Assembly: GCF_003312915.1 (NCBI RefSeq)
Contig: NZ_CP030261.1
Location: 3,658,001 to 3,722,000 of the forward strand
From: Flavobacterium fluviale
Lineage (GTDB): Bacteria; Bacteroidota; Bacteroidia; Flavobacteriales; Flavobacteriaceae
Length of the DNA: 64,000 bases
Direction of reading: 5' to 3'
The notes under the pieces are model-generated. The model did no database searches. It was not told where the DNA came from and saw nothing but the letters and a program-made list of their open reading frames with translations. Shown here piece by piece: positions 9,415 to 18,668 of the stretch. The position numbers were made by a program, and so were the translations under genes. Each line of letters starts with the position of its first letter. Position 1 is the first letter of the stretch.

Positions 9415-9448
9415 CAAATTTACAATGCTGTTGCTTAATGATTTTACA
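9415..9448 (-). promoter_or_regulatory. Probable promoter of DUF892 copy 1
   Basis: On the minus strand TAAATTTG (9422-9415) matches the Bacteroidota -7 box TAnnTTTG, 25 bases before the ATG. No TTTG lies 19 bases upstream; TGTAA (9448-9444) lies 21 bases upstream instead, as at three other genes in this window. Confidence 0.5.
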
Positions 9449-9526
9449 GCTTTCTTTTAGTTCTTTACAGTATTCAAATCTTTTTAAAATCCTCAAATAC
9501 TTACAATTAGCAAATTGCTTATAAGT

Positions 9527-9709
9527 TTAGGATGATTGTTTTTCATCAGCATCAAAAAGCTGCGATTCCATAAATTTTCCTGTCATAATATTTCCCTGTT
9601 CATCTTCCCATTGTGTCACAATATTTTCAATTAACTCGGGTTCAAAATCAATAATTTTCATTACCTGGCTGCCAAATTCTTGACGTACCTCCTGTCCTAC
9701 TTTAAACAT
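9527..9709 (-). CDS. Small DUF2158/YodC-like protein
   Basis: The 60-residue protein starts MFKVGQEVRQEFGSQVMKI, then a central QWEDEQGNIMTGKFMESQLF segment. This order (FKVGDVV, a Gly-Ser step, a Trp-containing strand, a Gly turn, and a final F..L) matches the YodC/DUF2158 family of small beta proteins of unknown function. It stands alone between the DUF892 gene and the aldehyde oxidoreductase operon. Read-through from the operon upstream is possible because 181 bases separate them and no terminator is evident. Confidence 0.6.
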   Translation of the reverse strand: MFKVGQEVRQEFGSQVMKIIDFEPELIENIVTQWEDEQGNIMTGKFMESQLFDADEKQSS

Positions 9710-9890
9710 GATCTTAGTTTTTTATGATTATAAAATAAGTCGCTGCCGCAACAATTACTTTTAAAATATTTCTTGTATGCATTTAATGATATGCAGGTTA
9801 AAATTACTCAGATTCTTTTCTGTGCTCTTATATTATTATAATGCTTTATTATATTTTCTTTAGTTTCCCAAAAAAATGAAAGACTTTGAA

Positions 9891-12128
9891 TTACAAAAGC
9901 TTATCTAAGTGAATGGGCAGATCATTTATACGTTTACCTGTGGCATGAAATATAGCATTTGCTATAGCTGGAGGCATTCCAACAACACCAATTTCTCCTA
10001 CTCCTTTTACACCTAAATCATTCACAAATTGATCTTCTTCCTCCACAAAAATCACGTCGAGATCATGGATATCCGCATGAACAGGGATGTGATATTCTGC
10101 TAAATTGGCATTCATATATTTTCCAAATTGATGGTCCAGAATAGTTTCCTCATGGAGCGTTTTGCTGATTCCCCAGATCATGCCGCCCAGAATCTGGCTC
10201 TCTGCGGTTTTGGGATTAATAATTTTTCCAGCCGCTACAGCTGTTACTGCTCTTTTTACTTCTATTACTCCTAATTCTTCATCTACTTCAACCTCTACAA
10301 AAACAGCACTGTGAACCGCTTTCGCTTTTTTTCCATAAGTAAGCGGATTGGGCATTGAAGTGGAGGTTGTTTGTATTGGTTTTCCTTCATTGTAATTGAA
10401 AATTTCATTGATGTTAAATTTCACTTCAGGATTATTTTTTGCTATAATGAATCCGTTACTAAAAGTTACATCTTCAAACTTCACTTCACTCAAAACCGAA
10501 TTCTCTAAATATTTAGCTTTTTCAAATAATTTCTTATTAAGTGACTTGCAGGCTGCTTTAACAGCTGGGCCTACAGTCGCGGTAGTAAAGGAACCTCCTT
10601 GTATTGGCGCAAATGGCATCTTACTATCTGCATATGAAAAAGTAATACCTTCTAAAGGAAGGCCCAATTCATCTGCTGCAATTTGAGTCATAATGGTCAT
10701 TGTGCCTGTTCCAATATCGGTTACAGCGCTTTTAATTTCAACTTTTCCGTCTTTATTCATTATTGCCTGTACTCTGGCTAGAAGTCTGTTAGAATCCCAA
10801 ATTCCTGTAGCCATTCCATAACCAACTAATTTACTGCCCCTTTTCATGCTTCGAGGTTCAGGGTTTCTTTTATCCCATCCAAATTTTTCGGCACCTTGCA
10901 GGTAACATTTTCGGAGTTCTTTACTCGAATATTCTTTATCTGAACTTTTATCTTTTTCAGAATAATTAATAAGTCTAAATTCAACGGGATCCATGTTTAA
11001 CTTATAAGCAAGATCATCCATAGTTATTTCGATGGCATGCATTCCTGTACTGCCTCCGGGCGCACGCATGTCAAGAGGAGAATAGACATCCAGCGGTACA
11101 AGCTGATGTTCCAGCAGTGTATTATCAGCAGGATACAGCATGTTCGCCCAATTGACTACTATTTCAATATAATCTTCAAACTGGGAAGTTTCTGCTATCG
11201 CTTTATGATACATTGCATTTACTCTTCCCTTCTCGTCTGCTCCAAACTTGGTCAATTGAATCGTGGGCGGTCTGTGTCCGAAAGTATACATCTGTGCTCT
11301 ATCAAGCGTAACCCTTACATTTCTTTTTAGGGCAAGAGAAGCCATAACAGCCATAAACAGCTGATATTGCGGACGAAGTCCCGAACCAAAACCACCACCG
11401 ACAAAAGGCGCAATAACCTGCACATTTTTCATTTTTAAACCAAAAACATTGGCTACATACATCTGCGAGTTAATCGTTCCCTGAGTTTTGTCGTATATTT
11501 TTAGTTTGTTTTTGCCTTCATAAACTACAGTTGTTGCAAACATTTCCATCGGATTATGATGTTCTGTTCCGTGCTTAAATTCTCCTGAACTTTGAACAAA
11601 AGAATTTTCATACGCTTCCTGAAAATTTCCAATTGGTTTTGGCGGAGGAGGTTTAAGCATTGAGGCAAGACCTTTCTTAGCGTCTCTCGCTTTATGTAGA
11701 TTAGCTTCTAAACTTGTTTCAAATTCTTCTTCTTTATAGGCAAACTTAATTTGTGTCGCGGCATACCGTGCCATTTCAAACGTTTCGGCAACTACTAAAG
11801 CAATCGGCTGACCGTTATATTTTATTTCATCATCTTTAAATGGCTTAAAAACCGTTCCTGGAGGCGCATCCATATCTGCATATTGAAAATCAAACCATGC
11901 TGTCGAAGGCTTATTTTCATGGGTAAAAATTTCAATTACACCCTCTAAGGCTTTTGCATCTGTCGTATCAATAATTGCTATTCTTCCTTTTGTAATAGTA
12001 CTGTTTACAACATAGCCGTACAATAGATCCGATGTTTCATACTCACCAGCATATTTCGCACTTCCTGTAACTTTCAAACGGCCTTCTAAACGGCTGACCG
12101 GTTTTCCTATTGAAGATGATTGTATCAT
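9891..12128 (-). CDS. Aldehyde oxidoreductase molybdenum-binding subunit (PaoC/YagR-like)
   Basis: At 745 residues this is the large subunit of a xanthine-oxidase-family enzyme. It begins IGKPVSRLEGRLKVTGSAKYAGE, the start of the a/b hammerhead domain, followed by molybdopterin-binding motifs including GGGFGSGLRPQ and RAPGGSTGMHAIE. The catalytic Glu is visible near residue 712 in KGVGEIGVVG. It should carry a molybdenum-cytosine dinucleotide cofactor as in E. coli PaoC and oxidise aldehydes to acids. The genes for the FAD and Fe-S subunits precede it with 25-base spacing. No maturation factor (PaoD/XdhC type) lies in the window, so one must be elsewhere. Confidence 0.9.
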   Translation of the reverse strand: MIQSSSIGKPVSRLEGRLKVTGSAKYAGEYETSDLLYGYVVNSTITKGRIAIIDTTDAKALEGVIEIFTHENKPSTAWFDFQYADMDAPPGTVFKPFKDDEIKYNGQPIALVVAETFEMARYAATQIKFAYKEEEFETSLEANLHKARDAKKGLASMLKPPPPKPIGNFQEAYENSFVQSSGEFKHGTEHHNPMEMFATTVVYEGKNKLKIYDKTQGTINSQMYVANVFGLKMKNVQVIAPFVGGGFGSGLRPQYQLFMAVMASLALKRNVRVTLDRAQMYTFGHRPPTIQLTKFGADEKGRVNAMYHKAIAETSQFEDYIEIVVNWANMLYPADNTLLEHQLVPLDVYSPLDMRAPGGSTGMHAIEITMDDLAYKLNMDPVEFRLINYSEKDKSSDKEYSSKELRKCYLQGAEKFGWDKRNPEPRSMKRGSKLVGYGMATGIWDSNRLLARVQAIMNKDGKVEIKSAVTDIGTGTMTIMTQIAADELGLPLEGITFSYADSKMPFAPIQGGSFTTATVGPAVKAACKSLNKKLFEKAKYLENSVLSEVKFEDVTFSNGFIIAKNNPEVKFNINEIFNYNEGKPIQTTSTSMPNPLTYGKKAKAVHSAVFVEVEVDEELGVIEVKRAVTAVAAGKIINPKTAESQILGGMIWGISKTLHEETILDHQFGKYMNANLAEYHIPVHADIHDLDVIFVEEEDQFVNDLGVKGVGEIGVVGMPPAIANAIFHATGKRINDLPIHLDKLL

Positions 12129-12153
12129 TTTTTTAAATTTAAATTATAGTGAT

Positions 12154-13173
12154 TTACAATGAAGGTTTTGCGCCAGGACGCTGTGAATCTGGCATTAACG
12201 CCATAAGGCAATTACGGACAATAGCTCTTTTAGCCAGTTCAATTTTAAAGGAATTATGTTCGTAACCTTTCGCTCCCTCCAAAATAATATGAGCTGCCTG
12301 AGAAAAGTTTTCTCTATTTGGTTCTTTATCTTTTAAAAAATCTTCAGCCTCTTTAACTCTCCAGGGTTTGTGGGCTACGCCTCCCAATGCGATTCTAGCT
12401 TCCTTAATAATCCCGTTTTGAATATCAAAACCAGACGCAACTGAAACCAGTGCGAAAGAATAGGAACTTCTATCTCTGATTTTTAAATAGGAATAGTTTT
12501 TTTCAAAACCTTTTTCTGGAAGATCAATACTTGTAATTATTTCTCCGTGCTTCAGATTATTATCAATATTAGGCGTATCTCCAGGAAGTCTATGAAATTC
12601 GGCGAAAGCCAAAACCCGTTCCCCTTCTGGACCGTTTATATTAACCTTAGCATCTAATGCCGCCAAAGCAACGCACATATCAGAAGGAAAAACAGCAATA
12701 CAATTTTCGCTCTGTCCCAAAATAGCATGAATTCGATTATAACCTTTTATTGCGGAACAGCCAGAACCAGGATCGCGCTTGTTGCAGGGTGTACTGGTAT
12801 CATAGAAATAATAACATCTTGTACGCTGCATCAGGTTCCCGCCATTGGTGGCCATGTTTCTAATTTGTGCAGATGCTCCAGCCAATATTGCTTTGGACAA
12901 TAAAGGATAGCGCTCCTCAATTATAGGATCATAAGCTGTTGCTGCATTAGTATGTAAAGCTCCAAGCCGAACACCACCTTCTTCCAGACGAGTAATTGAA
13001 TTATTTTCTATTATTGGATTGATATCAACGAGTTTATCTGCTTTAGTAATAAAGTACTTTAGCAGATCATTTATATTGGTTCCACCCGCAACAATTTTAT
13101 TTCGAATATCTCCGTTGATTTCTAAAACTGCCTGATCGGCGGTAGAAACTTTTGTATAAGAAAAATTATTCAT
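12154..13173 (-). CDS. Aldehyde oxidoreductase FAD subunit (PaoB/YagS-like)
   Basis: The 339-residue subunit passes electrons from the Fe-S subunit to an acceptor through FAD. Residues 28-33 (VAGGTN) and 110-114 (NGGNL) are the FAD-binding motifs. An insertion holds four cysteines at 120, 130, 139 and 158 in the context TRCYYF, PCNKRDPGSGCSA and ENCIA. E. coli PaoB binds a [4Fe-4S] cluster with an equivalent insertion, and all four ligands seem kept here. Its start overlaps the end of the 2Fe-2S gene by 8 bases, which indicates coupled translation. Confidence 0.9.
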   Translation of the reverse strand: MNNFSYTKVSTADQAVLEINGDIRNKIVAGGTNINDLLKYFITKADKLVDINPIIENNSITRLEEGGVRLGALHTNAATAYDPIIEERYPLLSKAILAGASAQIRNMATNGGNLMQRTRCYYFYDTSTPCNKRDPGSGCSAIKGYNRIHAILGQSENCIAVFPSDMCVALAALDAKVNINGPEGERVLAFAEFHRLPGDTPNIDNNLKHGEIITSIDLPEKGFEKNYSYLKIRDRSSYSFALVSVASGFDIQNGIIKEARIALGGVAHKPWRVKEAEDFLKDKEPNRENFSQAAHIILEGAKGYEHNSFKIELAKRAIVRNCLMALMPDSQRPGAKPSL

Positions 13174-13651
13174 AACGCCCTCCTTCCTTCACTTCCATAA
13201 TTGCATTAATAATTCCTTTACTAGCCCCACATCGGCATAGATTGCCACTCATTAATTCTTGAACTTCTTCTCTCGTTTGTGCTTTTCCTTCTTGCAGCAT
13301 TCCTACAGCACTACAGATCTGACCTGGTGTACAGTAACCACATTGAAAAGCATCATGATCTATAAAAGCCTGCTGTATTGGGTGCAGCTGTTCTCCATCT
13401 GCAATTCCCTCGATTGTAGTTATATTGCTGCCATCTTTCATAACTCCTAATGTGAGGCAGCTTAATATTCTTTTGCCATCTACTAAAACAGTACAGGCGC
13501 CGCACTGACCATGGTCACATCCTTTTTTAGTTCCTGTAAGATGAATTTCTTCACGCAGAACATCCAGCAGGGAAACCCAAGGTAAAAGTTTTAAGTTATA
13601 CGATATTCCATTTACAACCAGCGAGGTAGAATGTGTTTCATTTGTTTTCAT
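13166..13651 (-). CDS. Aldehyde oxidoreductase 2Fe-2S subunit (PaoA/YagT-like)
   Basis: The 161-residue protein contains both [2Fe-2S] domains of this family: Cys45, 50, 53 and 65 (GCDHGQCGACTV, LSC) for the plant-type cluster, and Cys104, 107, 139 and 141 (FQCGYC, LCRCGA) for the second. E. coli PaoA and many relatives carry a twin-arginine signal peptide of about 50 residues; here the Fe-S domain begins at residue 10 and no RR motif precedes it, so the complex should stay in the cytoplasm. First gene of the three-gene operon. The upstream 250 bases contain no clear promoter. Confidence 0.9.
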   Translation of the reverse strand: MKTNETHSTSLVVNGISYNLKLLPWVSLLDVLREEIHLTGTKKGCDHGQCGACTVLVDGKRILSCLTLGVMKDGSNITTIEGIADGEQLHPIQQAFIDHDAFQCGYCTPGQICSAVGMLQEGKAQTREEVQELMSGNLCRCGASKGIINAIMEVKEGGRYE

Positions 13652-13929
13652 AAGAAGATCATTTGAAGTGAGAAGAATTATTGAGATTAAAATTACTTCT
13701 ATTACGTAACAAAGAATTATACTATTATGACGTCTTATTACAGAACTTCTACTACTTATTTATTCTCTAAATTTCCAATTCTAAAAAGTACAGCATCTTT
13801 TTAGAACATATCACAAAACATCCTCATTATAAATACCTTAACCAACATAATAATATAAATCATTATTTTAATTCTGTAATAATTTCTGATTGGCATTTAT
13901 CAAATTTGTTTAAAATTAAAGTAAAGCAC

Positions 13930-14589
13930 ATGAAAAAGTTTTTACGTTATAATGGTCTTTCTATCTGCTTTTTAATCTTATTTTTAGGAGCAATGATAGG
14001 TCAGACTATATTTGGCTTTTTGGAACACAATAAGGAGTTGGCAGAATTCGGAATTCCTGCCATAAGTTTATCAGATTATCTTGTTTCAGGCCATTTCATT
14101 CAGTCTACTTTTGAAAATTGGGAAAGCGAATTTCTTCAAATGGCGCTTTTTGTTTTACTAACCATTTTTCTAATGCAGAAAGGTTCTTCTGAATCTAAAG
14201 ATCTGGACAAAGAGGAAGAAGTCGATAAAGAACCTTCACCCGATCGAAAAGGCGCTCCATGGCCTGTAAAAAAAGGCGGATGGATTCTTAAAATTTACAA
14301 ACATTCGCTGACGATTGCTTTATTCTTACTATTTATATTTTCGTTTGTGGCTCATTTTTATGGAAGTCTTAAAGATGAAAACGAAAAATTATCACTAAAA
14401 GGTCGTCCTCTAGAATCTGCAGCACAATATCTTGGAGACTCACGATTTTGGTTTGAATCTTTTCAAAACTGGCAGAGTGAATTTTTATCGGTTTTTGCCA
14501 TTGTAATTCTTTCCGTTTACTTAAGACAGATCGGCTCTTCGCAATCCAAACCTGTAGATGCACCAAATATGCAGACAGGCGAAAGCTGA
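13930..14589 (+). CDS. DUF6766-like membrane protein with internal duplication
   Basis: The product (219 residues from the ATG at 13930; a TTG 24 bases earlier is less likely) has four hydrophobic helices in two similar halves. Each half reads helix, short loop, a segment like FENWESEFLQM (first half) or FQNWQSEFLSV (second half), helix, then a GSS-containing turn (LMQKGSSESK and LRQIGSSQSK). The linker between halves is rich in Asp, Glu and Lys. This organisation fits the DUF6766 family of unknown function. An orphan gene follows 45 bases downstream. Confidence 0.62.
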   Translation: MKKFLRYNGLSICFLILFLGAMIGQTIFGFLEHNKELAEFGIPAISLSDYLVSGHFIQSTFENWESEFLQMALFVLLTIFLMQKGSSESKDLDKEEEVDKEPSPDRKGAPWPVKKGGWILKIYKHSLTIALFLLFIFSFVAHFYGSLKDENEKLSLKGRPLESAAQYLGDSRFWFESFQNWQSEFLSVFAIVILSVYLRQIGSSQSKPVDAPNMQTGES

Positions 14590-14634
14590 AAACTATCAAA
14601 GAAATAAAACTTTTATCAATTAAAACTTTTCGTT

Positions 14635-16815
14635 ATGCATACAGTTACAGCATGGAGCACGACGGCTCAGGCAGATATTGAAAATAGTAAAATACTTTTA
14701 GAAAAAAATATACTTAATTATACTTATCAATTTTACAATACAGGAGATTCTCTGTGGATTGTTGCCTGTTTACCCAAAAATGGCAGAGTAGCTTTTCGTG
14801 CAGCATTTGCAATGAACAGCAGTTTTAATGTAGTAAATATCTTGGATGATCAGGATACTATAACTATTGAACTTAAATGTAAATTAGGAAGTTATGAGGT
14901 GCGGATTAATTTTCCAGAGGCATCTTCTCCAATAATGCATTACACAACCACTTTTACAGCAAATGTTCCTTTAATGATTCCGTTTTGGCCTCGAGATATT
15001 GTTCCTCTTACTCAAAATGGAAAGATTGAAAACACAAATGGAAAAATACATATGGAACAATTTGGGTCTCGATCTGGACTGCTATTTGTAAGTATTACGA
15101 AACCAAAAACAGGATCTCTATTCTATTTTCAGAATCTTACTTCGTTATCTGAATACTGTGAGGCAACTCAAACAGAGTCCAAAAATACAGTTGGGGGAAA
15201 CTGGCCGGAAATTGGATTTCAATTACCAATTACGGATAAGCTCCCTCTTCCTGCTGATAAATCTTTTATCATTTCCGATGCTTATATAATACTGCAGCCT
15301 GAAATAGTTGAGAAGACAGAAGATATATGTGAGCATTATTTAGAAAATCTAGTTACAATATACAAGGTGCTTAAAGAGCCTGAAATTGAATATCATAACT
15401 GGCCAGAAATTGCCCAAAATGTTCTGCGTGATTTATATCATAACAAAGGCTCATGGACACAAACTAACGGAATGCCTTATCTCAATGCCTACTTATGCGA
15501 TTATGAAACACCTGCAGAAAGTATGGTGCAGCTCGCTGTTTTATCTCCTTATAAAGAATATGAGAAATGGAACGGAGATAAACATCCGCTTTACGATGAA
15601 ATAATCAAAGGACTGCCTGCTTTTTATGATCCAAAGATAAACTGTATCAATAGATGGCTTCCGGCATTGGCAGCTAAACTCGATGGATCTGAAGAGCAAA
15701 AAAAGGAAATGGTAATGGATTCCTGGTATCTGCATCATCCTTTAATGAACTTGGCGAGGCTTGCTTTGCATGGAGACACAACAGCAGCAAAACTAGTTTT
15801 GGATTCTGTTGATTATGTTATTAAAGCGGCACATCATTTTAAGTACGAATGGCCTGTATTTTATAATATGGAGACCTTTGAAATATTAAAAAAAGAAACA
15901 GATCCAGGCGCAGGCGGTGAAAAAGATGTGGCTGGTGCTTATGCGCATTTGATGTTACTTCTTTTTAAACTGACAAAGGAAAAGCGTTATTTACAGGAAG
16001 CAGAAAAGGCTGCAAAAAATCTGGAAAAATATGGTCTTAATATTCTCTATCAAGCCAATAATACAGCCTTTGCGGCCGGAGCATTATTGGAATTATACAA
16101 AATAACCAAGAAGAAAATCTACCTCAATTTAAGTTATACCTGCCTTACAGGATTATTTAAAAACGTACAGCTTTACGACTGCAGATATGGATTTGGAAAA
16201 AATTATACCAATTTCTTCTCCATATTTCCACTTAATGATGCACCATATACCGCAGCTTATGAAGAATTAGAGGTTTATGCTGCTTTATCAGAATATTTTA
16301 TTCAGGCAAAGGATGTTGATATTCTTCCATCTTTAAAAATACTGCTTCCGGAATTTATTAAATATGCTGTCAATAGAATTGCATATTATTATCCTCCTAA
16401 GCTTCCTAAAGAAATGCTTTCGGAAGAAGTCAAAACGGGTGAATTACAGTCGGATTTATGGGTTCCCTTGGAAGATTTATATAATGGATGGGAAAAAAGC
16501 GGACAAGTTGGACAGGAAGTTTACGGAGCTGGAATGGCTTTTGGCATTGTACCCAGACAGTACATTAAAATCGACGAAGAATTCTTAATTTTTATTGACT
16601 ATCCAAATCAATTTACTAAAAGAAGAAAATCTGTGATCCTACAGCTTAATGGAGATAAAGCAATGACCTGTAATTTGAAAATTATCAAAATAAAAACCAA
16701 AAAGATTCAAATGAACGTCGAACAGGAAAGTCAAATTCTGAAACCACATCAAAAAAATGCCAACATGCACGAATACAAAGTTTCTGGACAAGGCGCTGTT
16801 AAAATTTCTTGGTAA
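14635..16815 (+). CDS. Unassigned large protein, probable beta-sandwich plus alpha/alpha toroid
   Basis: The 726-residue protein has no signal peptide. Its first 230 residues are rich in strands. From about 240 to 600 it is mostly helical with repeated helix pairs, for example LLFKLTKEKRYLQEAEKAAKN, ALLELYKITKKKIYLNLSY and LSEYFIQAKDVDILPSLK, the pattern of (alpha/alpha)6 glycosidases or epimerases such as the glucuronyl C5-epimerase C-domain. I could not place it in a named family. Asp/Glu-bearing segments (ETDPGAGGEKDVAGAYAH) could be catalytic. It may act on a polysaccharide in the cytosol, which is inference. Confidence 0.5.
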   Translation: MHTVTAWSTTAQADIENSKILLEKNILNYTYQFYNTGDSLWIVACLPKNGRVAFRAAFAMNSSFNVVNILDDQDTITIELKCKLGSYEVRINFPEASSPIMHYTTTFTANVPLMIPFWPRDIVPLTQNGKIENTNGKIHMEQFGSRSGLLFVSITKPKTGSLFYFQNLTSLSEYCEATQTESKNTVGGNWPEIGFQLPITDKLPLPADKSFIISDAYIILQPEIVEKTEDICEHYLENLVTIYKVLKEPEIEYHNWPEIAQNVLRDLYHNKGSWTQTNGMPYLNAYLCDYETPAESMVQLAVLSPYKEYEKWNGDKHPLYDEIIKGLPAFYDPKINCINRWLPALAAKLDGSEEQKKEMVMDSWYLHHPLMNLARLALHGDTTAAKLVLDSVDYVIKAAHHFKYEWPVFYNMETFEILKKETDPGAGGEKDVAGAYAHLMLLLFKLTKEKRYLQEAEKAAKNLEKYGLNILYQANNTAFAAGALLELYKITKKKIYLNLSYTCLTGLFKNVQLYDCRYGFGKNYTNFFSIFPLNDAPYTAAYEELEVYAALSEYFIQAKDVDILPSLKILLPEFIKYAVNRIAYYYPPKLPKEMLSEEVKTGELQSDLWVPLEDLYNGWEKSGQVGQEVYGAGMAFGIVPRQYIKIDEEFLIFIDYPNQFTKRRKSVILQLNGDKAMTCNLKIIKIKTKKIQMNVEQESQILKPHQKNANMHEYKVSGQGAVKISW

Positions 16816-16881
16816 TAATAGAAATGACGATATGTCTATTTTGTTTTTCAAATTTTAGAAATTGATCATCAAAAAAGATGT

Positions 16882-18303
16882 CTATTTTTCCGTCAGTTTA
16901 TTAATCATTCCGTTGAAAATAAATCCGTGAAAAGGCAGTACAGAATACCAGTATAGTTTACCTAGAATTCCTTTGGGTCTGAAAGTAGCTGCCTGATATA
17001 AAGTATTATGTATAATTTTAAACTCCAGCCAAGCCTCTCCTGGAAGTTTCATTTCGGCATACAGCACCAATTTTCCTTCTTTCTTATTGGCATAAACTAC
17101 CCGCCAAAAATCTAATGCATCACCAGCGTGAATCTCCTTTTTATTTGTTCTTCCTCTTCTGGTGCCTACACCGCCAAAAATTTTGTCAATAAAACCACGC
17201 AGATCCCAAAGCCAGTCTGCGTAATACCAGCCTGTTTCTCCGCCTATAGACCAGATTCTAGCAATGGTATATTCTCTATCTTTAATCTCTCTTTTTCGTC
17301 GGTCAATAAAACAATTTCTTTTAGGAACTTTAAGATAGCTTGCTACGTTTCCTTTAAATCGTCCGCTTATTTGAGAATCTTTCCAGCTGGAAATTATTGC
17401 ATCTTCGTTAATTTTTACCAAAGCCCTTTGCAGCGCTTCTTTGTAACTGATTGGCGTAACTCCTAATAAATTATTTATTCGGTTATCATTACATATTACC
17501 TCTACTTTCATACTGCTGACCAAAGCAGAGGCAAGTTTAAAAGAAGTAGAAGTAACAAAATACAACCAATAAGAAGATAGTTTTGGAGTCATTACCGGCA
17601 CCGTAAAAATGTATCTTTTGAGTTTTTTTGCTTTAGCAAATTCCAAAAGCATCTGTTTATAAGTTAATATATCCGGCCCGCCAATATCAAAACTCTTATC
17701 GTAAACTATTGGGTTTAAAAGTGATTTTAATAAAAACTCCAAAACATCACTTATTGCGATTGGCTGGCATTTGGTATTGAGCCACTTTGGAGTAATCATA
17801 ACTGGAAGTTTATCTACCAAATCTCGTATAATTTCAAATGAAGCGCTTCCAGATCCAACAATAATTCCGGCTCTTAAAGTCGTGGCAGGAATAATTCCTG
17901 CTTTTAAAATATCCTCTACAGCTTTTCGTGAAGACAAATGTTTAGACAGAGATTTGTCGTTTACAATGCCGCTCAAGTAGATTATCTGCCTGCATTTGGT
18001 CTTACTTAATTTCTCAACGAAATAATTAGCGGCAATACTTTCGAGTTCATCATAATTTGCAGCCGAACCTGACATGGAATGAATAAGATAATAGGCCGCA
18101 TCAATATCGGAAGGAATGTTTTCGAGTGATTTCGGGTCTAGAAAATCTACTTCAATAATCTGAAGTTTATTTTCAAATTCCTCAGGAAAATAAAACCTGT
18201 TTTTATCCCTGACACAGCATACAACATCATGTCCTTGACGGACTAGCATTGGCATTAATCTTTTACCAATATAACCTGTTGCACCTGTTAGGAGAATTTT
18301 CAT
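16882..18303 (-). CDS. SDR-type NAD(P)-binding protein with DUF2867 domain
   Basis: The 473-residue protein starts with an atypical SDR fold: MKILLTGATGYIGKRL (nucleotide motif), VDFLDPKSL (residue ~55), YYLIHSMSG and LSGIV. The C-terminal third (about 330-470) includes GGETGWYYADWLWDLRG and LDFWRVV, the DUF2867 domain seen in many proteins of this architecture. Such proteins are often named NAD-dependent epimerase or nucleoside-diphosphate-sugar epimerase-like, but no reaction has been assigned with confidence. It converges on the orphan gene at 14635 with 66 bases between. Confidence 0.75.
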   Translation of the reverse strand: MKILLTGATGYIGKRLMPMLVRQGHDVVCCVRDKNRFYFPEEFENKLQIIEVDFLDPKSLENIPSDIDAAYYLIHSMSGSAANYDELESIAANYFVEKLSKTKCRQIIYLSGIVNDKSLSKHLSSRKAVEDILKAGIIPATTLRAGIIVGSGSASFEIIRDLVDKLPVMITPKWLNTKCQPIAISDVLEFLLKSLLNPIVYDKSFDIGGPDILTYKQMLLEFAKAKKLKRYIFTVPVMTPKLSSYWLYFVTSTSFKLASALVSSMKVEVICNDNRINNLLGVTPISYKEALQRALVKINEDAIISSWKDSQISGRFKGNVASYLKVPKRNCFIDRRKREIKDREYTIARIWSIGGETGWYYADWLWDLRGFIDKIFGGVGTRRGRTNKKEIHAGDALDFWRVVYANKKEGKLVLYAEMKLPGEAWLEFKIIHNTLYQAATFRPKGILGKLYWYSVLPFHGFIFNGMINKLTEK

Positions 18304-18668
18304 GGCATCATTACTTTAGAAAATCAAATTATTTTTGAATCAAACTAATGTACTATATCAAAATGAGATTTTAAGTATTAAAATTTAAATTGCTCAAAGC
18401 GTTTTTTCAAAATTTCTTAAAAATTGACAAATATCTTTGTTAAAGATAAGTATTTGTTTAATCTTAATAAATAAACATTAAACAAAATTTTTAAATTTAT
18501 AATCACTCTAAAAGCTGAAGAATTAATTCACACGATTGCGAACAGGCATAATAAATACTTTTCAACAGGGATATATAAGCAAATTATGCAACAGTTTATC
18601 TAATTAATGTAACAAAAAATGTTTAACAAAATCCTAGATTCGCAAAACAAAAAACTAAAAAAATCGCC
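18304..18668. other. Divergent intergenic region
   Basis: A 365-base AT-rich region lies between the SDR gene (minus) and the PAS kinase (plus). TATCTTTG at 18432-18439 fits the TAnnTTTG -7 box and sits inside a short inverted repeat ATCTTT / AAAGAT, but it would give the kinase a leader of over 200 bases. No open frame or RNA gene was recognised. Confidence 0.3.

Noticed and set aside
13906..13929. TTG start for the DUF6766-like gene
   Set aside because: An ATG 24 bases later gives a standard basic head before the first helix.
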